DNA of 64,000 nt from NCBI RefSeq assembly GCF_932526225.1, contig NC_064040.1, forward strand, positions 9,837,356-9,901,355, in the 5' to 3' direction. This DNA is from Nematostella vectensis. Taxonomy: Eukaryota; Cnidaria; Anthozoa; Actiniaria; Edwardsiidae. Below, piece by piece: positions 55,648 through 64,000 of this stretch (within the stretch, counting starts at the first letter, position 1; each line of letters opens with the position of its first letter). The notes under the pieces are model-generated. The model ran no database searches. It saw only the letters and a program-made list of their open reading frames with translations, and was not told the origin of the DNA. The translations under genes and the position numbers were made by a program.

Positions 55648-58529
55648 ATGGTGTGTGGGCGTGCTCCCCACCCCCAAGATGGTGCATGGGCGTGGCTTTG
55701 CTGCCTTTCAGCTGCGGTGTGCAACTCGCTTCACTTTGGTTTCACACAAAGCTTTGGAGTCTTTCTACCTATTCTTGCTGAAGTGTTTAATGAAAACAGG
55801 GAAAAAACAGGTAAATATCCTTTTTAAACAAATAATGTATACTATAATTATACAAATAATGCTAATGATAATAATAAAAATTATAATAATAATGATGATA
55901 ATAATAATGATAATAAAAACATAGTTTGATAGCACTTCTGAAGTGTCAGTCAAGGATACATTAATAAAGCAACAAATATACGATTTTAAGCTATACTTCA
56001 ATGTTACAAAGTGTTTAAACCAGGCTGTATTTGGTACAATTGTGGATCTCAGAGAATACACAGAATCAGCCCTTGACAAGGGGGTACAGTGGATTACTAG
56101 GTTGGATTTTATAGATAAACTTAGCAGGGTGTACCTCAGTAAATGGCTATGCTGTTGCCGTATACCTGCCTCTTGAGGCAAAGTAAAAAAAAATGCTTAC
56201 TAACAATACACTCAAGGGGGTACTTGATTTGGAGCTTAGCTCTGATGTGCCTTTCTGCACCAGAACTGGTTGAAATTCAATAAATAAAAGTTATTGTTTC
56301 AGTGTATTGCATGCCATTCGGCTATTTTCATGGGAAGGGGATTCAGGAACTAAATGCCTTCCACATCTAACACAAGTTCCCTCTTTCCCCCACTTGATCT
56401 ATATTTTTACATTTAAACATCACAAGTTTGCCATATTAACCTAATTCTTACGTACATCTATCATTTTACCAGCATGGGCAGGATCCATTGCACTGTTTCT
56501 AACATTCCTGGTTGGTCCTGTGGCAGCCCTCCTGTCTCAACGCTTCTCCCCTCGCACAGTCACTCTGGTCAGCGGATTATTGTGTGCAGCATCTCTTCTC
56601 TCTACCTCATTTGCCACCAGTATTGTATACATATACTTCACATATGGAGTCCTTTTTGGCACTGGGGCCGGTTGTATACTCAACATGGGCTATGCTGTGG
56701 CAAGGCAATACTTCACTTCAAGATATCGCTCATTGACTACTGGTGTCATAGCGTCAGGTGCAGGGGTGGGTGTTATTATGACAGGACCTATACTTCAGGC
56801 TGTTATAGATGCAGTTGGGTGGAGAGACACCTTAAGGGTGATGTCAGGGATCATGCTGATTATATGTGTACTTTCTACAAATTATGATATTGATGTCTTG
56901 AACAAAAATGCTGATGAGATTTTGGGAGGAGTCCAGGATCTTTCAAAAGACAACCAGGGTGGTTCATTGAATCAACTTGAACCCAAGTTGGAACAACAAG
57001 GGAGTGACTCAAATAAAAAAGCTGGCAAATGTGAGGATAACTCCAATAAAAAGAGCATCTGTAGTGAGGCAGAAAAGTATGAGAAAAGTGCCAATCCTGA
57101 AGAAGACAGTAATGAGGAGAAAGGTGTTATTGGCAGCCTCAAGCAAAATGCGAATTACAAGGTAGGAAAGAGTGAAAACAACTCCAGTCGTGTGTTTGAC
57201 GGTGAAAGAAAAAACATTGATAAAATGGCAGATGAAAAAAATGCCAACAATGAGCTGGATGAGATGGTGGGCAGCCATGCTAAAAAAGATTCGGATTCTT
57301 CAAGTTTTACAGATAATGTTAAAGAGAAGATAGATCGTGGTCAGCAGAATGTCAATCTAGATACTGACAATGCTTCACCTGATGTTCCGCCAGCAGATAA
57401 CCAAACCAATCCTTCAGGACACAAAACACATTGCCTTGAAACATTCATAGACTGTTCCGTTTGGAATAACCGCTTATTTGTGATCGGTGCGATTGCCATT
57501 TTCTTGGCGTATCTGCCCTTATTTGTGCCTAACATACACATCGTCAGGTTTGCCACAGATCTCCACATATCAAGCGACAAGGCATCATGGCTTTTCACCT
57601 ATATCGGAGTCACATCCACAGTGTGTCGTGCCATAATTGGGAAAGTGTTGGATATGAGATGGGTGACACCCTTACAAGGGGTACAGATTTCCTCTTTACT
57701 GATGGGCGTGTCTATCATAGCTCTCGGATCAGCTACTGAGTACACTCACTTTGTGGTGTTTGCAGTGTTTTACGGTGTCGGAAATGGTATTTTTGTAACA
57801 ACACAAGCTGTATTCTTCCAGACTAGTGTTGCACCTAGCAAGAGTGCTATGGGTATGGGGATGGGGTTCATGACATGCTCAGTTGCTATTCTAATTGGCC
57901 CTCCAATTTGCGGTAAGTCATTAAGCTCATTGATAAGACACTACGTCAAGATATTTTAGAGCATCTTTACCCGTCAGGAATGGAGGGTTGGGAAGGGTTG
58001 GGGTTGGGAAGGGTTGGGCAAAGTAAGGATTTCAGGGGGATGATTTATTGTTCTTTCATGGATTTTCTTTTATCTCTTAATATTTTAAAGACAATCTATG
58101 AAATTAGGAGGGGGGGGGGGAGGGGGGTGCCATGCTCGCCCCAGGCTACAAGGCGTCCTGGCTTTTCACCTATATCGAAGTCACATCTGCAGTGGCGAGC
58201 CATCACTGGGAAAGTGTTGGACATAGCATGGGTGACACCCTTCGAAAGGGTCCTCTTTACTGATGGACGTGTGCTTGTGATGTGTGTGATAATGATATAT
58301 GATTGCGATTCCAGGTCTAATAGCAGACAAGTTTGGCTCCTACATTCCGTCGTTTTATGTTCTCGGTGGCGTAGATGTCGCCGCTGCCCTGTTTCCTTGG
58401 ATACTGTGCCTCTTCAGAGATGAGAGGCACCCTATGGCACAATCGGAAGAAGTGTGTGTTTCCCCTCGTGGGCTCAGAGAACACAAAGCATCGGATACCG
58501 TAACAAAAATTATACCATCCACCAGCTAG
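55648..58529 (+). CDS. SLC16/monocarboxylate-transporter-like protein (MFS), complete, 3 exons
   Basis: A 12-helix major facilitator; family members co-transport monocarboxylates with H+ or carry other small solutes across the plasma membrane. Exons: 55648-55810, 56473-57912, 58315-58529; phases join to 1818 nt, 605 aa. The start MVCGRAPHPQ is just before the MCT signature DGAWAW (11-16), followed by GFTQSFGVFLPIL. The splice to AWAGSIALFLTFLVGPVAAL is as in other MCTs. Helix 4-5 has TGAGCILNMGYAVARQYFTS and the loop R-Y-R-S-L. The loop between helices 6 and 7 (about 193-378) is unusually long, charged and Lys/Asn/Asp-rich. The second half begins WNNRLFVIGAIAIFLAYLPL and ends LIADKFGSYIPSFYVLGGVD. 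The specific SLC16 subtype and substrate are unknown. An alternative upstream start in the same frame exists (55540), but an acceptor-like AAATAG lies between. Confidence 0.9.
58146..58285 (+). pseudogene. Degenerate copy of part of SLC16-like exon 2 inside its own last intron
   Basis: AAGGCGTCCTGGCTTTTCAC, then GGGAAAGTGTTGGACATAGC and CTCTTTACTGATGG, align with 57580-57722 of exon 2. Differences and small gaps break the frame. It is a local partial duplication, preceded by a G-run. Confidence 0.85.
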
Positions 58530-58660
58530 TATGGAGTTATCGGGCTCGTAGTGATGTTCTACCTTCTCCTCAGTTGGCTGATCCAAAAGAACCCTTTGGG
58601 GGGAGGGGGTAATCAGTTCCAGACTCAATACTTTCTTGTAGTGGGCCCTGCATATAATTC

Positions 58661-58666
58661 AATAAA
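58661..58666 (+). terminator. Polyadenylation signal of the SLC16-like gene
   Basis: AATAAA about 130 nt after the stop codon at 58529, followed by A-rich sequence. A typical distance for a short 3' UTR. Confidence 0.55.
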
Positions 58667-58961
58667 AAAAACACATGATATGCCATAATTAAAAACAAAA
58701 CCAATATAGATATTAGCGAAATGACAAACACAAGGGCCTTTCGTTTTATTAGAAGTATGGAAAAAGGAAGATATTGACAGAGAAACGGCGAAATACATTT
58801 TTGAGTGCACGAGGGAAAGAAAAAAAATGGCTCGAAATAATACCTTAGGAAAATGACATCTCTATATATAGGATTTTCTTTTCGAACTACGCTTATTTAC
58901 ATTAGCAAAAAAGTTAATATGAATTAAAGTAGGTTAAATAAGCACCCTAGTTTACCGGTTA

Positions 58962-59178
58962 GTGAAAATGTTAAGGATGACCTTTATCTATCAACATTTT
59001 CATTGCGACAATCATTTAGGTCTTAATAATGTAATGGTACAACTTATAGATAAGTGTAACTCTGAGGCTCAGCTTAGGGAAAGGGAAGGCCAGTGGGCTT
59101 ATCGGCTTAGGTCTATCTACCCGCGGGGTCTTAATAGTGATGACTTTTTTTGTAGTAGGAACCCACGCAGAGATGTGT
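58962..59178 (+). mobile_element. Penelope-like retroelement C-terminal (GIY-YIG end) relic
   Basis: A 72-codon ORF with YQHFHCDNHLGLNNVMVQLI and REREGQWAYRLRSIYPRGLN. The pattern of a His-containing motif, then REx(F/W)xY(K/R)L and a terminal PxGLN, matches the C-terminal endonuclease part of Penelope-like elements. Only this end is present. A hammerhead-like motif follows at 59302. Confidence 0.7.
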
Positions 59179-59301
59179 AAATTCTTTTTTTCCATAGCGC
59201 GCGCTATTCTAGAAAATGCGCGTTTTTGTCAGTTGTAATTTTTTTGCGTCTCGCGCCACTATTCTGATGTAAATAAGCTTGTAACGATTCACCTTCTTCA
59301 G

Positions 59302-59343
59302 TCTGCCCTGAAGAAGTCTTATTAAAGACGAAAATTTGGCAGA
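59302..59343 (+). ncRNA. Hammerhead-ribozyme-like motif
   Basis: TCTGCC, core CTGAAGA, an extra A, stem GTCTT-ATTA-AAGAC, core GAAA, ATTT, then GGCAGA. Stem I (6 bp TCTGCC/GGCAGA) and stem II (5 bp) are perfect around the two conserved core strings. There is almost no stem III and one extra A, so activity is doubtful. Hammerheads are known in Penelope-like elements, and this follows such a relic. Confidence 0.45.
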
Positions 59344-59639
59344 GTCGATTTCCAGTTTTTGTGTATTGTATTCATTGTTCTGGTACGAGATCGCGACAGT
59401 TTGGGCTTTTTGATTCTATTGGTAAAATCTCTTGGATGTGGCACTGTTCGAACCTTCCACTACTTTTGCCCATTGATAATGTGAACAACATACATATATT
59501 TCAGAAAAGAAAACAATCAAATGTTTTATGTTTCATGAATGACATTACCTTGTATCATAAGCTTTTTTTATCATAATAACATAACATAAATAAATACATA
59601 TATGAAGTACTTTTTTGTGCGCATATTCTCTTCCTCGCC

Positions 59640-61768
59640 AGGAACACTGGCACGAAGGGTACCTTAGGCACGCTGTCATCCAGGGTAACTTAAGCACGCT
59701 GACACTCAGGGAATCTAAGGCACGCTGACCTCGGGGGAATTTAAGCACGCTGGCATCCAGGGTAACTTAAGCACGCTGACTCTCAAGGTATCTAAGGCAT
59801 GCTGCCACTCAGGGTAACTTAGGCACGCTGACACTCAGGGTAACTTAAGCACGCTGACAATCAGGGTATCTTAGGCACGCTGACACTCAGGGTAACTTAG
59901 GCACGCTGACAATCAGGGTATCTTAGGCACGCTGACACTTGGGGTAACTTGGGCACGCTGACACTCGGTGTAACTTAGGCACGCTGACACTCGGGGTAAC
60001 TTAGGCACGCTGACCTAGTGAATTTAGGCACGCTGACACTCAGGGTAACTTAGGCACGCTGACACTCAGGGTAACTTAGGCACGCTGACACTCAGGGTAA
60101 CTTAAGCACGCTGACACTCCGGGTAACTTAGGCACGCTGACACTCAGGGTAACTTAGGTACGCTGACAGTCAGGGTAACTTAGGCACGCTGACACTCAGG
60201 GTAACTTAGGCACGCTGACACTCAGGGTATCTTAGGCACGCTGACACTTAGGGTAACTTAGGCTCGCTGACACTCAGGGTAACTTAGGCACGCTGACAAT
60301 CAGGGTATCTTAGGCACGCTGACACTCGGGGTAACTTGGGCACGCTGACACTCGGGGTAACTTAGGCACGCTGACACTCGGGGTAACTTAAGCACGCTGA
60401 CTCTCAAGGTATCTAAGGCATGCTGCCACTCAGGGTAACGTAGGCACGCTGACACTCAGGGTAACTTAGGCACGCTGACAATCAGGGTATCTTAGGCACG
60501 CTGACACTCGGGGTAACTTGGGCACGCTGACACTCGGGGTAACTTAGGCACGCTGACCTCGTGAATTTAGGCACGCTGACACTCAGGATAACTTAGGCAC
60601 GCTGACACTCAGGGTAACTTAGGCACGCTGACACTCAGGGTAACTTAGGCACGCTGACACTCGGGGTAACTTGGGCACGCTGACACTCAGGGTAACTTAG
60701 GCACGCTGACACTCAGGGTAACTTAGGCACGCTGACACTCGGGGTAACTTGGGCACGCTGACACTCGGGGTAACTTAGGCACGCTGACACTCGGGGTAAC
60801 TTGGGCACGCTGACACTCAGGGTAACTTAGGCACGCTGACCTCGTGAATTTAGGCACGCTGACACTCAGGATAACTTAGGCACGCTGACACTAAGGGTAC
60901 CTTAGGCACGCTGACACTCATGGTAACTTAGGCACGCTGACACTAAGGGTACCTTAGGCACGCTGACACTCATGGTAACTTAGGCACGCTGACACTAAGG
61001 GTAACTTAAGCACGCTGACACTCAGGGAATCTAAGGCACGCTGACCTCGGGGTAACTTAGGCACGCTGACACTCAGGGTAACTTAGGCACGCTGGCATCC
61101 AGGGTAACTAAAGCACGTTGACTCTCAGGGTAACTTAGGCCCGCTGGCATCCAAGGTAACATAGGCACGCTAGTACTCAGGGTAACTTAGACACGCTGAC
61201 ACTCAGGGTAACTTAGGCACGCTGACACTCAGGGTAACTTAGGCACGCTGACACTCAGGGTAACTTAGGCACGCTGACACTCAGGGTAACTTAGGCACGC
61301 TGACACTAAGGGTCACTTAGGCACGCTGACACTAAGGGTAACTTAAGCACGCTGACACTCAGGGTAACATAGGCTCGCTGACACTCAGGGTAACTTAGGC
61401 ACGCTGACACTAAGGGTAACTTAAGCACGCTGACACTCAGGGTAACTTAGGCACGCTGACACTCAGGGTAACTTAGGCACGCTGGCATCCAGGGTAACTT
61501 AAGCACGTTGACTCTCAGGGTAACTTGGGCCCGCTGGCATCCAAGGTAACATAGGCACGCTAGTACTCAGGGTATTTTTAGGCACGCTGTCATTCAGGGT
61601 AACTTAGGTACGTGGCATCCAGGGTAACTTAAGCACGCTGACACTCAGGGTAATTTTATCACGCTAGTATCCAAGGTAACATACGCACGCTAGTACCCAG
61701 AGTAACTTGGCACGCTGTCACTCAGGGCAACTTAGGTACGTGGCATCCAGGGTAACTTAAGCACGCTT
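59640..61768. repeat. 2.1 kb minisatellite (GGCACGCTGACACTCAGGGTAACTTA)n
   Basis: About 80 copies of a 25-26 bp unit with variants TGACACTCGGGGTAACTTGG and TGGCATCCAGGGTAACTTAA. Larger blocks are themselves repeated (for example 59690-60020 with 60370-60560). It runs up to 15 bp before the acceptor of the dead SLC16 exon at 61784. Confidence 0.96.
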
Positions 61769-61783
61769 GTTAATTTTGTTACA

Positions 61784-62130
61784 GCCTGGACAGGATTTAT
61801 CGCACTGTCTCTCACATTCATGATAAGTCCCGTTGCAATTGCCCCGTCTCAAAACTCGCTCTGGTCAGCGCCTCACTCTGCGCAACACCCCTCATTTGTC
61901 TCTAGTATCGTCTACACATATTTCGCATATGGAGTCCTTTTCATCACTGGAGCCGGTTGCATTCTCAACATGATACTGTAAGATATCGCTTATTGGCTAC
62001 TGGTAAGGGAGCAGGGATTGGCTAATAGGGCCTTCTGTACAGGCTCTTATAGATTCACTGGGGTGGAGAGACACTCAAAGGGAAATGGCAGGGATTATGT
62101 TGATCATTCTGTACTTGCAACAAATCATGA
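61784..62130 (+). pseudogene. Dead exon 2 of an SLC16-like paralogue
   Basis: An acceptor-like TTTTGTTACAG is followed by CCTGGACAGGATTTATCGCA, which matches the start of exon 2 of the gene at 56473. Similarity continues through CATATGGAGTCCTTTT, GGAGCCGGTTGCATTCTCAA and GGGTGGAGAGACACTCAAAG. Deletions (for example after the ACATGATACTG segment) and stops break the frame. No first exon was found, so it is a partial duplicate. Confidence 0.9.
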
Positions 62131-62149
62131 AGGGGATTACACCTTTGTG

Positions 62150-62360
62150 GATGTACCGTCAAAGGACGTTCTCAATATCAAACCCGGTTAGAATATCCTA
62201 AGAAAAACGGCAATCACGATACGGAAGCAATAAGAAAAACGTCAATCAGGAGACGGAAAACCGTTAGAAAAACACCAAGTCACGGGACGGATATCCGTTA
62301 ACGCAAATCAGGAAGTGCACAGCAGAAAGAAAACGACAATCAGGAGGCGTTGTTGACTCA
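62150..62360. repeat. Degenerate ~35 bp repeats (AAGAAAAACGTCAATCAGGAGACGG)
   Basis: Four to five diverged copies directly after the dead SLC16 exon. They may be a remnant of the long charged loop region of the paralogue, expanded as a repeat. Confidence 0.6.
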
Positions 62361-63221
62361 GAAAACAGGGAGGGAGGGATGCCGTAGAATCCGATAAAGG
62401 CGGGGACACCATCATTAATCATAAATGCAAATAAGTTTATTTTTATTCCAATATGAAGATAGCTCAGTGAGAGCAATTCTAAAATATTATGCTTTAAAGG
62501 CATCTTTTCCTCCATTGTAACAAAATGACAACATAAAAAAAAACAATGTTTTGCAATGCCAACAACTCATCTTCAATTTCACTACATCGTGCCGTAGATA
62601 TAAACTAAATTCCACCTTCATAACATTCACATCCCTATATACTGTACTTTACAATAACCAAATATCAATAATCTTAACAAGTTGTAGCTGGGCAGGTGGC
62701 GCTCATATCTATACTTGATATAGGGATAAAATTGAAAATACTATGAACCGCAGATTAACGAATAAAAAAGTGTAAATGGAAATAGTTTAGTCTAAACTGA
62801 CACATTTATTCGACGAGATATAGATGCAGTATGTAGACGACTGAAAAACGTAATTTCCAGCCCTGTTATTATCTTTGGGAAGATGGCTAGACTTCATCTG
62901 GGAGTCTCATTTAGTCACAAGACACCTGCCTTGATTTGCATACAGTATCTGTGTCATTACGACAGCGCGCAAGACTCCATACGCCACTTGATTAGCTTCC
63001 GAGCGCGCTCCTGGAGGTTTGCACGAGAAATCGTCTTCTTAGAGTTGAATTACAGTAAGGTTACAATGAATACAGACTAGTCAATTCATTTATGAATTAT
63101 TTAAACTAACCAATTACAGGCTTCCTCGACTTGATAATTGGTATTTGTGTAGCTAGATGCCAGTTTACCTGTCGGATAGAGCTTGTGTGCACCAAAGGCA
63201 ATAACTCACTGACTTGGTAAA
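62361..63221. other. Interval upstream of the CXorf65-like gene
   Basis: AT-rich, no repeat or gene recognised. Probably contains the promoter and 5' UTR of the gene starting at 63222. Confidence 0.4.
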
Positions 63222-63363
63222 ATGTTCATCACGGTACTTTACGGGGACGAGGAGTCGTTATTGTTCAACCCGAGCTGTACGGTGGTAAATTTGCCCGATA
63301 ATATCAGAGAAAGATGCGGATTCAGCGACAGTGGGAATATTCTGGACCTGACAGATCAGACAG
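63222..63363 (+). CDS. CXorf65-like protein, first coding exon only (partial)
   Basis: Starts MFITVLYGDEESLLFNPSCT and ends LDLTDQTG at a clear donor CAG|GTAAGG. The pattern MFI-x4-GD...L-x-N-x2-C-x-V...IR...LDL-x-D-x-TG matches the N-terminus of the small animal protein family including human CXorf65 and C22orf15. Its function is not known. Further exons were not found before the end of the window. 47 codons plus one base, phase 1. Confidence 0.62.
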
Positions 63364-63422
63364 GTAAGGAAGAAGCGAATAATTATTGCAATAATAATAA
63401 AAATAATACTTGTGAACGATGA

Positions 63423-63796
63423 TTGTGTGCCGGCACGTTCGACGAGTTGCACCTGTATTTTGAAGAAAAAACTACACTCGATAGCAAGAAACTGAGAGTT
63501 GAACCATACTTTAACAGCACGGTTGTCCGGTCAAAGGATCAGCGAGTATGGGCAAATGATAATAACAAAGAATGAGTACTGAAAAAAAGGCCTTTAACCA
63601 CGACTACGATCGGGTTTTCAAACTCGTTCTTGCCGTTGGCGTGTGGTCGTTGGGGTCTTTAGATACTAAATTATTTCACCGTGTTGATAAGTGTTACCAC
63701 AAAGCGAAGAGTAAACAAAAATTTTGTAAATTAGCGGGAAAGGAAAGCAGTTTGACTTTATTCAGTGACTTGCTTTTGATATTATCGGAAATTTGA
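63423..63796 (+). other. Two small overlapping ORFs of unknown nature
   Basis: The first ORF (63423-63575, no ATG) contains AGTFDELHLYFEEKTTLDSK and ends TGA. The second (63572-63796, 74 aa) starts at the ATGA overlap: MSTEKKAFNHDYDRVFKLVL. Neither matches a family I recognise. They may be part of the CXorf65-like intron, a relic of a compact element, or chance. Confidence 0.3.
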
Positions 63797-64000
63797 AGAC
63801 CTGATTTAGAAAACCCGCTGTGGTGCTCGCAAAGAAAGAGGAAATTTCCATAAGCAATGAGCCACCGTTATCATGAAGTCAACTATGCGATGTTGAATAT
63901 TGCGCACTATGAGAAACTTGACTAATATGATACTAGTGGGGTATTATTTGTTACCTTGACGATCAAGTTGGTATCTCTCGCTTATTTACCTTTAGCTTGT
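63797..64000. other. Window end without recognised feature
   Basis: No exon or repeat recognised; presumably intron of the CXorf65-like gene. Confidence 0.3.

Noticed and set aside
59640-61768. CRISPR-like regular repeats
   Set aside because: Units are contiguous minisatellite copies with no unique spacers, in a eukaryotic genome.

Overview
The window reads as a nuclear chromosome segment from an invertebrate animal. Genes are split by many GT-AG introns and code for typical metazoan proteins: a golgin-84, an SLC8 Na+/Ca2+ exchanger, an SLC16-type transporter and a CXorf65-like protein. The spaces between and inside genes are full of minisatellites, inverted-repeat (MITE/foldback) elements and worn LINE and Penelope-like fragments. 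Exon patterns, base composition and repeat style fit an anthozoan cnidarian such as a sea anemone; that is an inference, since nothing here names the species. No prokaryotic operon, CRISPR array, rRNA or convincing tRNA gene was seen.

Layout. (1) 0.5-7.3 kb, minus: complete 7-exon acyl-CoA synthetase of the 4-coumarate-CoA ligase/luciferase type (534 aa). Its introns carry a 0.66 kb foldback, a MITE and a 0.85 kb minisatellite. (2) 7.5-10.3 kb: nested MITEs and a LINE 3' end. (3) 11.2-24.1 kb, plus: golgin-84 (GOLGA5), 16 coding exons reconstructed to 719 aa, with several tandem arrays lying across or against exon borders. (4) 24.1-27.9 kb: quiet AT-rich sequence, including the likely 3' UTR of the next gene. 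(5) 27.9-34.7 kb, minus: SLC8 Na+/Ca2+ exchanger, 4 coding exons, 923 aa. (6) 34.7-39.4 kb: gene-free flank with a possible NRF1-type site and 60 bp repeats. (7) 39.4-43.5 kb: a 4.2 kb unit bounded by long inverted repeats, holding an 87 bp satellite and a LINE relic. (8) 43.6-48.1 kb, minus: CRT-like transporter of the drug/metabolite transporter superfamily, 5 exons, 394 aa, with a donor-site array in intron 4. (9) 48.6-53.5 kb: an apparently undescribed 5 kb repeat-rich element with long terminal inverted repeats. (10) 55.6-58.5 kb, plus: SLC16/monocarboxylate-transporter-like gene, 3 exons, 605 aa. (11) 58.9-62.4 kb: Penelope-like relic with a hammerhead-like motif, a 2.1 kb minisatellite and a dead SLC16 paralogue exon. 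(12) 63.2 kb to the end: first exon of a CXorf65-like gene and two small overlapping ORFs of unknown nature.

The genes do not form a pathway. The main biological signal is structural. In two unrelated genes (golgin-84 and the CRT-like gene) short tandem duplications span an intron-exon border, so a real splice site is followed or preceded by near-identical copies of itself. In each case only one copy keeps the reading frame. Several other minisatellites in the window sit against splice sites. This looks like a recurrent local process that copies splice junctions, and it is the observation most worth testing.
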